A stretch of 6,459 bases of DNA from an uncultured Eubacteriales bacterium (GCA_900552775.1 USAP01000096.1:1-6459), one strand, 5' to 3'. Positions 1 through 5,158 are shown, numbered from the stretch's first letter. Translations and numbers: made by a program. Notes: a model not told the origin generated them from the letters alone.

Positions 1-287
1 GCACCAATAGTAAGCCCCATTATTTTGTCGCTATCGTCTATTTTGGCCGTGAGCATAATTACCGGAAAATAAAATTTCTCCCTGATTTTCTGACAGATAC
101 GGAATCCGTCAATATCCGGTAGCATTACATCCAAAATTGCCAAATCAATTTCTGTTTCCTCAATGCATTTTAACGCATCAACACCATTATAGAATTTATA
201 AACAGTATATCCATCATTATTCAGATAAACTTGAATTAAATCGGCTATCTCTGTTTCATCATCTACCACTAAAATTTTTTCGTTCAT
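1..287 (-). CDS. Response regulator, OmpR/VanR type, receiver domain (partial, C-terminus off window)
   Basis: This is the N-terminal 95 codons of a two-component response regulator that would be phosphorylated by a partner histidine kinase and then bind DNA. The receiver domain is clear: it begins MNEKILVVDDE, with the acidic pair D9/D10, a phospho-acceptor Asp at residue 53 in LAILDVMLPDIDGF, and the switch Thr at residue 80 in VIMLTAK. The text after that (IDDSDKIMGLTIG) is typical of VanR-like OmpR-family regulators. The conserved Lys and the winged-helix output domain would lie beyond the left edge, as would any kinase gene. The start at 287 is supported by AAAGGAG about 8 bases upstream. 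The gene begins inside the upstream HTH gene (29-base overlap), so the two are probably translated together from the promoter at 500-528. The target genes cannot be deduced, and resistance should not be assumed from the VanR likeness. Confidence 0.93.
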   Translation of the reverse strand, partial: MNEKILVVDDETEIADLIQVYLNNDGYTVYKFYNGVDALKCIEETEIDLAILDVMLPDIDGFRICQKIREKFYFPVIMLTAKIDDSDKIMGLTIG

Positions 288-462
288 TATCAATGCTCCT
301 TTTTAACCTCTTATCAATAGGCTTTTCTGAATTTTTCGGAATCAGCCACATATAGCCGATTTTTGAAACACCCGGTATACGGTTTTCCTCGCAAAGTTTC
401 TGTACCCGTCTTTCAGAAATTCCCCATATTTTTGCCGCTTCTGGACAAGACATATATTCCAT
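259..462 (-). CDS. Small helix-turn-helix DNA-binding protein (excisionase/MerR-like fold)
   Basis: A 67-residue basic protein. Residues 5-25 (SCPEAAKIWGISERRVQKLCE) form a MerR/excisionase-type helix-turn-helix, and residues 28-43 (RIPGVSKIGYMWLIPK) look like the following wing. The rest is a short charged tail. Proteins of this pattern are common in Clostridia, often beside regulators or on mobile elements, and are annotated simply as HTH-domain proteins. They resemble excisionases in fold, but no integrase is visible here, so an Xis role is not shown. The start at 462 is supported by AAGGAG (474-479) upstream. It is the first gene of a two-gene unit with the response regulator and overlaps its start by 29 bases. 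A likely role is transcriptional control of this unit or of the divergent genes. Confidence 0.85.
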   Translation of the reverse strand: MEYMSCPEAAKIWGISERRVQKLCEENRIPGVSKIGYMWLIPKNSEKPIDKRLKRSIDNERKNFSGR

Positions 463-499
463 ACTACAACCTTCTCCTTGTTATAGTTTATCAATATTT

Positions 500-528
500 A
501 TTATATACGGACATACGAATAAAGTCAA
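500..528 (-). promoter_or_regulatory. Sigma-A promoter for the HTH/response-regulator unit
   Basis: Read on the minus strand, TTGACT (523-528) and a perfect TATAAT (500-505) are separated by exactly 17 bases. Transcription would start near 493, giving a leader of about 30 bases before the HTH start at 462. The spacer carries CGTATGTCCGTA, a short repeat that might serve as an operator, but this is only a guess. Confidence 0.85.
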
Positions 529-570
529 TAGAAAATAAAAGAATATTCGAATTATTTAAGCTAATAATAA

Positions 571-609
571 GAACTGTATAGACATATACAAAACATAACA
601 TGAACTGTA
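571..609 (+). repeat. Direct repeat GAACTGTA, two copies 31 bases apart
   Basis: GAACTGTATA at 571-580 and GAACTGTAAA at 602-611 lie in the divergent intergenic region, with starts 31 bases apart, about three helical turns. They lie upstream of the broken XRE regulator gene and of the promoter for the leftward unit. This is the layout expected of paired operator sites bound on one face of DNA. The regulator bound is unknown. Eight-base repeats can arise by chance in AT-rich DNA. Confidence 0.35.
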
Positions 610-631
610 AAATATAATAGGGTGAACAAAT

Positions 632-988
632 ATGTCAAAGCGACCATTACCATTATACGATTTTAGTTCTTTCGGGGCAGCTATAAAGGCCGCAAGGAAC
701 GAGCGTGGAGAGAGCCGAAAAAAAGTAAGTGACGCACTATATATTTCTCCTCGTTATCTTGCTAATATCGAGAATAAAGGACAGTAGCCAAGTTTACAGG
801 TATTTTATGACCTTGTAACCCGTTATTATATTTCAGTTGATCAATTCTTTTTTCTTGATAATGCTGCTGAAAAGTCAACGCAAAGGCGACAACTCGACAG
901 TCTGATTGATACTATGAACAGCAAGGAATTAACAATTATGACAGCTACTGCGAAGGGAATATTGAAAGCCAAAGAGCCGGAGGAATAA
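632..988 (+). pseudogene. XRE-family helix-turn-helix regulator, interrupted by in-frame TAG
   Basis: The frame starting at ATG 632 has AGGGTGA (619-625) upstream and reads for 118 codons to TAA 986-988, with a single interruption, TAG at 785-787 (codon 52). The product would be an XRE/Cro-type repressor. The N-terminal part (FGAAIKAARNERGESRKKVSDAL, then YISPRYLANIENKGQ) is the helix-turn-helix, and after the stop the same frame continues PSLQVFYDLVTRYYISVDQF and STQRRQLDSL. In intact relatives, as I recall them, the text runs through GQxPSLQVFYELVT without a break, so the stop replaces one residue between well-conserved blocks. No frameshift is present. The 51-residue product lacks the rest of the domain and is probably inactive. 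Suppression of the amber codon, or a sequencing error, is possible. Relatives are common regulators on clostridial conjugative elements. Confidence 0.85.
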
Positions 989-1005
989 GTCTCCGGCTTC
1001 CTTTT
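975..1005 (+). terminator. Rho-independent terminator after the XRE gene
   Basis: A perfect 8-bp stem AGCCGGAG (975-982) / CTCCGGCT (991-998) with an 8-base loop is followed by TCCTTTT. The stem includes the last codons and the loop contains the TAA stop of the XRE frame, which supports this being the true end of the gene. Confidence 0.85.
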
Positions 1006-1032
1006 GTCATTGCAAAGTCATTTTTGAAGATT

Positions 1033-1057
1033 ATAGCCGATTACAGGCTATTTTTTT
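1033..1057 (+). terminator. Second, AT-richer terminator hairpin
   Basis: ATAGCC (1033-1038) and GGCTAT (1046-1051) enclose a 7-base loop and run into a tract of seven T (1051-1057). It lies 28 bases after the first terminator. The tandem pair would insulate the transfer region from transcription coming from the left. Confidence 0.7.
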
Positions 1058-1084
1058 ATTGGTTTTAACCGTAATTTGCGCAAC

Positions 1085-1232
1085 AAAATCAAGATTTTAA
1101 GCAGATATTGAATATAGGGGAAAAACTAATTTTCACGGAATAGCAAGCAAAGCGAGTGAGTACCCACTCACGATTTTTACGGCGGTCATTTCTTTGAAAT
1201 TGCCGTAAAAATATTTTTGGGATATTCCCAAA
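1085..1232. other. Probable origin of transfer (oriT) with clustered inverted repeats
   Basis: The 273-base non-coding stretch 989-1261 sits directly upstream of mobC and the relaxase, the usual place for the cognate oriT. After the two terminators it contains a series of inverted repeats. These are AAAATC/GATTTT (1085-1098), GTGAGT-ACCC-ACTCAC (1156-1171), an 11-bp perfect stem ATTTTTACGGC/GCCGTAAAAAT (1173-1183 and 1202-1212) that encloses a smaller stem ATTTC-TTT-GAAAT (1188-1200), and TTTGGGA-TAT-TCCCAAA (1216-1232). None is followed by a T tract that would make it a terminator on the plus strand. Such arrays are typical of relaxosome binding and nick regions. The nick site cannot be named from sequence alone; the GC-richer AGCGAGTGAGTACCC area (1151-1165) is the best candidate. 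No convincing mobC promoter was seen here. Confidence 0.65.
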
Positions 1233-1261
1233 CCCTTTAATCTGAAAATGCGGAGGTTTTT

Positions 1262-1591
1262 ATGAAAAACAGAAAAAGAAATATACAACTGAAAATATGG
1301 GTGTCGGCAGAGGAACGAAAGCTGATTGAACATAAAATGTCGCTTGTGCCGACAAATCAAATCGGGGCGTATTTGCGAAAAATGGCGATTGACGGATATA
1401 TCATATACACCGATACGAAAGACATTCAGGCTATGAATAAGGAATTGCAGAGGATCGGCAGAAACATAAATCAAATTGCAAAGCGTGTTAATTCCACAAG
1501 CAGCATATATCAAGCAGACATTGAGGAATTGAAAGGGGATTTACAGAATATATGGCGGTTACAAAGAACCATCCTATCAACTCTACGCTGA
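1262..1591 (+). CDS. mobC: MobC-family relaxosome accessory protein
   Basis: A 109-residue basic protein of the bacterial mobilization protein MobC family. It helps the relaxase bind and open DNA at oriT. The N-terminal half (residues 1-45) is a basic DNA-binding region resembling ribbon-helix-helix proteins (RKRNIQLKIWVSAEERKLIE, then NQIGAYLRKMAIDGY). The C-terminal half carries the family hallmark ELQRIGRNINQIAKRVNS around residues 61-78 and ends in a helical segment (DIEELKGDLQNIWRLQRTIL). The length is usual for the family. GGAGG at 1252-1256, five bases before ATG, decides the start. Its last 40 bases overlap the relaxase start, which implies translational coupling, and the candidate oriT lies immediately upstream. 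Confidence 0.93.
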   Translation: MKNRKRNIQLKIWVSAEERKLIEHKMSLVPTNQIGAYLRKMAIDGYIIYTDTKDIQAMNKELQRIGRNINQIAKRVNSTSSIYQADIEELKGDLQNIWRLQRTILSTLR

Positions 1592-2877
1592 AAAAAGCAA
1601 TTCAGTATATCTGCAATCCCGAAAAGACAGACGGAACGCTGCTTATCGACTCATACGGCTGCACACCCGAAACTGCCGATATTGAGTTTGAATGGACGAG
1701 GAAAAAGGCAAAGGACAACGGCAAAGAGAGTCATCTTGCAAGACACTTTATACAAGCCTTTGAGCCGGGCGAAACAACGCCGGAGCAGGCTCACGAAATC
1801 GGAAAGAAATTAGCTGTTGAAATTCTGGGCGGCAAGTACGAATATATTTTAAGTACGCATATTGACCGGGGGCACATTCATAACCATATCATTTTTAATG
1901 ATGTGAATTTTGTTGATTACAGGCACAGTCATATCAATAAAAAATGGTATTATGATACACGCAAAATAAGCGACCGTCTTTGTGAGGAATACGGGCTGTC
2001 GGTTATTCCGCAGAACGATAACAAAGGCAAAAGCTATATCGAATATACGGCGGCAAAACAAGGTACAAGCTATAAGGCACAGCTTAAAGCGGATATTGAC
2101 AAAGCTGTCCGAAAGTCGCTTGACTATTCCGATTTTCTGCTGCGTATGGAAATTGCCGGATATGAAGTAAAGAAAGGTAAATATATTTCATTCCGAGCCG
2201 CAGGGCGTGAGCGGTTTATACGGGGCAAAACTCTTGGCGGTTATTATACAAAAGATTTTATAAAAGAACGCATTTCAAAGAACGCTATACACCGTCCGAA
2301 AAAAGACAGCCGCCGTATCAACCTTATTATCGACATTCAGAATTGTATCAAGGCACAGGAAAGCAAAGGCTACGAGCATTGGAGCAAAATATATAATCTG
2401 AAACAGGCAAGCCGAACACTTAATTTTCTGACTGAAAATAATCTGACTACCTATAAGGATTTAGAGGCCGCCGTAAATAAAATACATTCCGATTTTGACA
2501 GTACGGCACAAAAGATAAAGACGGTTGAGAAAGCTATCGGCAAAAATGCAATACTGATAAAACAGCTTGAAATATATCGGCAGTACCGACCTATATATCT
2601 GAAACTGCAAAAGGTAAAAAACAAAGAAGGCTTTACACGGAAATTCCAAAGAGAACTGATTTTATATGAGGCTGCCGAAAGAAATCTGAAAGGCAAAAAT
2701 CCGCCGCCGCTTGAAACCCTTATAAAGGACAACGGGGATCTGTCGGAACGGAAAGCAAAACTGTATGAGGAATACAAAAAGCTGAAATCAAAATCTGCCG
2801 AAATCGAGGTTATCCGTTCAAATGTTGATACGCTGCTTAACCGTCCGAAAGAACGCAATCCCGAAATCGAAAAATAA
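1552..2877 (+). CDS. MOBP-type relaxase (MobA/VirD2 family)
   Basis: A 441-residue conjugative relaxase, the nuclease that nicks oriT, stays covalently bound to the 5' end and pilots the strand to the recipient. The N-terminus MAVTKNHPINSTLKKAIQYICNPEKT is the characteristic opening of this group in clostridial elements, and Y19 is the likely catalytic tyrosine. ESHLARHFIQAFEPGE (residues 59-74) is the second conserved block. The metal-binding three-histidine motif is THIDRGHIHNHIIFN (residues 102-116), with H103, H110 and H112 as likely ligands. All expected motifs are intact. Residues from about 250 to the end are lysine- and glutamate-rich and helical, probably a coiled-coil region for DNA or protein contacts. 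The start lies inside mobC, with only a distant AAAGGGG upstream, so translation is probably coupled to mobC. The length is normal, with no sign of decay. Confidence 0.95.
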   Translation: MAVTKNHPINSTLKKAIQYICNPEKTDGTLLIDSYGCTPETADIEFEWTRKKAKDNGKESHLARHFIQAFEPGETTPEQAHEIGKKLAVEILGGKYEYILSTHIDRGHIHNHIIFNDVNFVDYRHSHINKKWYYDTRKISDRLCEEYGLSVIPQNDNKGKSYIEYTAAKQGTSYKAQLKADIDKAVRKSLDYSDFLLRMEIAGYEVKKGKYISFRAAGRERFIRGKTLGGYYTKDFIKERISKNAIHRPKKDSRRINLIIDIQNCIKAQESKGYEHWSKIYNLKQASRTLNFLTENNLTTYKDLEAAVNKIHSDFDSTAQKIKTVEKAIGKNAILIKQLEIYRQYRPIYLKLQKVKNKEGFTRKFQRELILYEAAERNLKGKNPPPLETLIKDNGDLSERKAKLYEEYKKLKSKSAEIEVIRSNVDTLLNRPKERNPEIEK

Positions 2878-2926
2878 ATTGTAGCGCAAATGTAGCGTTA
2901 TAGGGCTGGGCGCGGCAAAAATAATA

Positions 2927-2935
2927 TGGTATAAT
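2927..2935 (+). promoter_or_regulatory. Extended -10 promoter for the secreted-protein gene
   Basis: TGGTATAAT is a perfect extended -10 element (TGnTATAAT). The position for a -35 box, 17 bases upstream (2907-2912, TGGGCG), is poor, which is normal for extended -10 promoters. Transcription would begin near 2942, about 29 bases before the start codon. A strong AGGAGG follows at 2956-2961. Confidence 0.6.
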
Positions 2936-2970
2936 GAATATAACTAAAAAGGTTTAGGAGGTACAGCCTT

Positions 2971-3552
2971 ATGAAGAAAATCAAAACATTTTTAACGGCA
3001 GCGGCAATTTTAGCCGCAATTACAAGTACAACATACGCCGCAGAAATTCCGGTTGAGTGTGCGCCGGAAAACGCAACGGCTGAAAGCATTACAATAACGG
3101 AAAATCTGATTAGCCCGATTCTTGACGAGGTGCAAAACGGTTTAGGTTATCAGCCTGCTTGGTGCAAGGCTCATAACGCAGTATTTAACGCCGTGCTTGC
3201 CGGAAACACAAACGGTTACGGTTATCTTGATTTAGCCGCTGTCGCACGGAACGCACTCATATATTACCGTGATGTTTATTTAAGACCTGAATACTATGCG
3301 GAAAGGGAAACAGCCGCAAAACTGCTCTTATCGGATATTATTTCAGAGGTCGAGAACGGGACAAAAGATTATGACGCCGCGCTCAAAGAGGCATACACAA
3401 AAATCTATCAGACAATAAATCCCGCCTATGTTCCGAATGAGGAAATCGGCATTGACCGAATATATTTAGATATTCCCGCCGCCGATACCGTAATGTTTAC
3501 ACAGGCAAGAAAGCTGCTTAAAGAAGCACAGACAAGGAGTGTTCAAAAATGA
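2971..3552 (+). CDS. Secreted or surface protein of unknown function
   Basis: A 193-residue protein that I do not recognise as a named family. It begins with a clear signal peptide: a basic n-region (MKKIK), a hydrophobic core (FLTAAAILAAI) and a small-residue cleavage region STTYAAE, with cleavage likely after A23 or A24. No lipobox cysteine lies at the cleavage point, and there is no LPXTG anchor or later membrane segment. The mature part has two cysteines (C30 and C65), which could form a disulfide once exported. It is rich in Tyr, Ala and Glu, with several predicted helices (YGYLDLAAVARNALIYYRD, then AAKLLLSDIISEVE). The start is fixed by AGGAGG at 2956-2961. The stop TGA overlaps the ATG of the next gene (ATGA), so it is probably co-translated with a small membrane protein. 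Its position just after the relaxase suggests an envelope accessory of transfer; this is inference only. Confidence 0.8.
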   Translation: MKKIKTFLTAAAILAAITSTTYAAEIPVECAPENATAESITITENLISPILDEVQNGLGYQPAWCKAHNAVFNAVLAGNTNGYGYLDLAAVARNALIYYRDVYLRPEYYAERETAAKLLLSDIISEVENGTKDYDAALKEAYTKIYQTINPAYVPNEEIGIDRIYLDIPAADTVMFTQARKLLKEAQTRSVQK

Positions 3553-3683
3553 CGAGAACGGATATTTTAATACGGTTTATCAAAAAGAGCATAGCGCCGA
3601 TAATAACCGCAATACTTTTGTATAACCTGTTCATCGGGCTTTGCATAGCAAACGGATCGGTCAATTATAACGTATCGGACTGA
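3549..3683 (+). CDS. Short membrane ORF, apparent N-terminal half of a split small membrane protein
   Basis: The frame begins ATG 3549, overlapping the previous stop as ATGA, and ends TGA 3681-3683, giving 44 residues. The product has a basic start (MTRTDILIRFIKKS) and one hydrophobic helix (IAPIITAILLYNLFIGLCIA), then NGSVNYNVSD. This resembles the first half of small two- to three-helix membrane proteins found beside relaxase genes in clostridial elements (DUF6050-like, from memory). In that family the text goes on to a W/LxxCGIPFGI block. That block is present 60 bases downstream in another frame (3745-3954). The reading breaks at the start of a 12-bp hairpin whose first base is the first base of the stop codon. 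It may be a functional short protein, but a broken gene fits better. Confidence 0.6.
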   Translation: MTRTDILIRFIKKSIAPIITAILLYNLFIGLCIANGSVNYNVSD

Positions 3684-3711
3684 AAATTTTTCGATTGTAG
3701 AAAAATTTTCA
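3681..3711 (+). repeat. Perfect 12-bp hairpin inside the split membrane gene
   Basis: TGAAAATTTTTC (3681-3692) and GAAAAATTTTCA (3700-3711) are perfectly complementary across a 7-base loop. The stem contains the TGA stop of the preceding ORF. It is followed by CACACCTTAATG and not by a T tract, so it is not a normal terminator. A second small stem, AAGCC-CGCAA-GGCTT (3728-3742), follows. Together they occupy the segment 3681-3744 that separates the two halves of the membrane protein and may be a small inserted palindromic element. Confidence 0.6.
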
Positions 3712-3744
3712 CACCTTAATGCGTTAAAAGCCCGCAAGGCTTAT

Positions 3745-3954
3745 ATGTATCTTTTAATGCTTTGCGGAATACCTTTCGGAATACGGTTTATGTTCACACT
3801 GCCGGTCTTTATCGGAAATCCGGGCGTCAGCATTTTTATGACTGCTGCCAACATAGCAATAGGCGCCGTAATCGGCGGCATAATCTTAATATGGAAATTG
3901 CTTGTCGCCGTCTGCTATGTGCCGTACACGGCTGTTAAGCTGATAACCGCATAA
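3745..3954 (+). CDS. Small membrane protein, apparent C-terminal half of the split gene
   Basis: From ATG 3745 the frame gives 69 residues with two hydrophobic stretches: MYLLMLCGIPFGIRFMFTL, then SIFMTAANIAIGAVIGGIIL followed by a basic-aromatic end (IWKLLVAVCYVPYTAVKL). The block LCGIPFGI...IGGIILIWKLLVAVCYVP is the C-terminal signature of the small DUF6050-like membrane proteins that accompany clostridial conjugation genes. Proteins of that family normally also have an N-terminal helix, which here is encoded separately at 3549-3683. The upstream sequence offers only a weak ribosome site (AAGG at 3736-3739), and the same frame is open back to 3649 with no better start. Joining the halves without bases 3681-3744 would give a 113-residue protein, about normal length. 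The function is unknown. Whether this half is translated alone is doubtful. Confidence 0.6.
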   Translation: MYLLMLCGIPFGIRFMFTLPVFIGNPGVSIFMTAANIAIGAVIGGIILIWKLLVAVCYVPYTAVKLITA

Positions 3955-3964
3955 TACACAAAAA

Positions 3965-3989
3965 CAGCTTCTTTTTGAGGCTGCTTTTT
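3965..3989. terminator. Terminator after the membrane-protein gene, probably bidirectional
   Basis: CAGCTTC (3965-3971) and GAGGCTG (3977-3983) form a 7-bp stem with one G-T pair around a TTTTT loop, then CTTTTT. AAAA lies before the stem, so it may also work for the minus strand. It ends the unit that starts at the promoter near 2930. Confidence 0.75.
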
Positions 3990-4038
3990 GAAATATAATC
4001 AATATTTTTGTAAATGTATAGCTTTTTATACGAAAGTA

Positions 4039-4047
4039 TGATATAAT
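4039..4047 (+). promoter_or_regulatory. Extended -10 promoter for the Bro-N gene
   Basis: TGATATAAT is an extended -10 with a perfect TATAAT (4042-4047). The -35 position (4019-4024, TAGCTT) is weak. A small ATAC-GAAA-GTAT hairpin (4028-4039) sits in the spacer and could be an operator half-site pair. Transcription would begin near 4054, about 25 bases before the start codon. Confidence 0.6.
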
Positions 4048-4078
4048 AGAAATAACCTTTTTAACGGAGGCGTACATA

Positions 4079-4942
4079 ATGGAAAACAATATACAGATAT
4101 TTGAAAATAAAAAAATCCGTACTGCGTGGGACAGCGAACACGAAGAATGGTATTTTTCGGTTGTAGATGTTGTATCTGTTCTAACCGACAGCGTTGACGG
4201 CAGAAAGTATTGGAATAAACTGAAACAGCGATTAAAAGACGAAGGTAATGAAACGGTGACAAATTGTCACCAGTTGAAAATGACTGCCGCAGACGGAAAA
4301 AAACGCTTGACAGACGTTGCGACAACAGAGCAAATTTTGCGTATCATACAATCAATACCCTCACCCAAAGCCGAGCCGTTCAAACAATGGCTTGCACAAG
4401 TCGGTGCCGAGAGGATTGACGAAACGATAGATCCGGAACTTACAATAGACAGAGCTCTTGAAACATATCTGAAAAAGGGCTATACACGGGAATGGATAAA
4501 TCAGCGCTTGCAGGCTATTCAGGTACGAAAAGAGCTTACAGACGAATGGGATAACAGAGGCGTTAAAAAAGGTATTGAGTATGCTATCCTGACAGACGAA
4601 ATTACAAAAGCGTGGTCGGGAATGACAACACGCAAGTATAAATCGTTAAAAGGCTTAACGAAGGAAAACCTGCGCGATAATATGAGTACGCTTGAACTGG
4701 TGCTGAATATGCTTGCAGAGGCAACGACTACGGAATTTTCAAAAGAAATGAAACCTTCGTCATTTGAAGAAAGCCGTAAAATCGCAAAGCAGGGCGGCAA
4801 GGTAGCCGGTGACGCTCGTAAAAATATAGAGGCAACCACTAAAAAACCTGTTATTACCGATAAATCCGCTGCTGAACTAAACAGAATTGTAGCCGACCTT
4901 ATAACTGACATTGCCGACGATACCGATAAAAGTACAGAATAA
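4079..4942 (+). CDS. Bro-N domain protein (phage antirepressor / DinD-like)
   Basis: A 287-residue protein with an N-terminal Bro-N domain, the DNA-binding domain of baculovirus BRO proteins and phage antirepressors. The domain covers about residues 5-112: FENKKIRTAWDSE, the block EWYFSVVDVVSVLTDSVDGRKYW, and the highly conserved TEQILRIIQSIPSPKAEPFKQWLAQVG. The C-terminal part (EYAILTDEITKAWSGMTTRKYK, then LTKENLRDNMSTLEL and GGKVAGDARKNIE) is the extension of the bacterial group often labelled DNA-damage-inducible protein D-like. GGAGG at 4066-4070, eight bases before ATG, fixes the start. It is a stand-alone unit with its own promoter and terminators on both sides, as for cargo or a regulator. 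The usual role of such proteins is to antagonise repressors or respond to DNA damage. Here the target is unknown and no LexA box was recognised. Confidence 0.88.
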   Translation: MENNIQIFENKKIRTAWDSEHEEWYFSVVDVVSVLTDSVDGRKYWNKLKQRLKDEGNETVTNCHQLKMTAADGKKRLTDVATTEQILRIIQSIPSPKAEPFKQWLAQVGAERIDETIDPELTIDRALETYLKKGYTREWINQRLQAIQVRKELTDEWDNRGVKKGIEYAILTDEITKAWSGMTTRKYKSLKGLTKENLRDNMSTLELVLNMLAEATTTEFSKEMKPSSFEESRKIAKQGGKVAGDARKNIEATTKKPVITDKSAAELNRIVADLITDIADDTDKSTE

Positions 4943-4954
4943 TAAAAAAAATAA

Positions 4955-5001
4955 ACCGTGATACGCCTATCATTTAAGATAGAATGTATCACGGTATTTT
5001 T
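4955..5001. terminator. Strong bidirectional terminator between convergent units
   Basis: ACCGTGATAC (4955-4964) and GTATCACGGT (4986-4995) form a perfect 10-bp stem, capped by an inner stem CTATC/GATAG (4967-4971 and 4978-4982). ATTTTT follows on the plus side and AATAAAAAAAATA precedes on the other, giving a T tract for minus-strand transcripts as well. It lies just after the Bro-N stop and would also end the leftward DUF3846/VLP transcript. Confidence 0.88.
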
Positions 5002-5013
5002 ATGTTTTTTTGC

Positions 5014-5040
5014 AACAGGGGTACGGTTTGTACCCCTGTT
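5014..5040. repeat. Perfect 11-bp hairpin, AACAGGGGTAC / GTACCCCTGTT
   Basis: The two arms (5014-5024 and 5030-5040) pair perfectly around a GGTTT loop. No T tract follows on the plus strand, and on the minus strand the hairpin is followed by A residues, so it does not read as a terminator either way. It lies in the non-coding DNA downstream of the VLP gene and could cap the 3' end of the leftward transcript or be a protein site. Its function is unknown. Confidence 0.7.
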
Positions 5041-5042
5041 AA

Positions 5043-5158
5043 ATGTAGAAAATGAAATTGTCATTTTCGCAGGTTTTAGAGGAATTATATTACCCTGTCG
5101 GTTTCGGCGGTTAAAAACCCTTATTTTACGCTGTTTTTTAGACTTATATTTTCTACAT
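5043..5158. repeat. 11-bp inverted repeat bounding a 116-base segment
   Basis: ATGTAGAAAAT (5043-5053) and ATTTTCTACAT (5148-5158) are exact inverted copies. The right copy overlaps the final Met codon and stop of the VLP gene. The interior is AT-rich and has no gene. Ends of this kind could mark a very small non-autonomous element, but no target-site duplication is visible next to either end, so chance remains possible. Confidence 0.35.
5048..5068. repeat. 8-bp hairpin GAAAATGA / TCATTTTC
   Basis: Arms 5048-5055 and 5061-5068 pair perfectly around a 5-base loop (AATTG). It follows the 11-bp hairpin by seven bases, making a tandem pair in the same non-coding stretch. Its function is unknown. 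Confidence 0.5.

Noticed and set aside
613..618. TATAAT as the promoter of the XRE gene
   Set aside because: Transcription would begin about at the ribosome site and no -35 box lies at the proper distance, so it was not called as a promoter.
785..787. TAG as evidence of an alternative genetic code
   Set aside because: No other gene in the window has an internal TAG, the VLP gene ends with TAG at the right place, and the rest stop at TAA or TGA. A single mutation is the simpler explanation.
1133..1513. Minus-strand open frame opposite mobC and the oriT region
   Set aside because: It is antisense to mobC, spans the inverted-repeat cluster and has no recognisable domain or ribosome site.
2451..2858. 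Minus-strand open frames opposite the relaxase 3' end
   Set aside because: Serine/phenylalanine-rich shadows of the lysine/glutamate-rich relaxase tail.
3672..3751. GTATC direct repeat (3672-3676 and 3747-3751) as a target-site duplication around the palindromic segment
   Set aside because: Removing one repeat plus the interior deletes 75 bases, which does not rejoin the two membrane-protein halves in frame.
5014..5040. 11-bp hairpin as a terminator
   Set aside because: No T tract follows it on either strand; a much better bidirectional terminator lies at 4955-5001.
4519..5064. Minus-strand open frame opposite the Bro-N gene
   Set aside because: It is a serine-rich mirror of the confident Bro-N gene and crosses the bidirectional terminator; no family resemblance.
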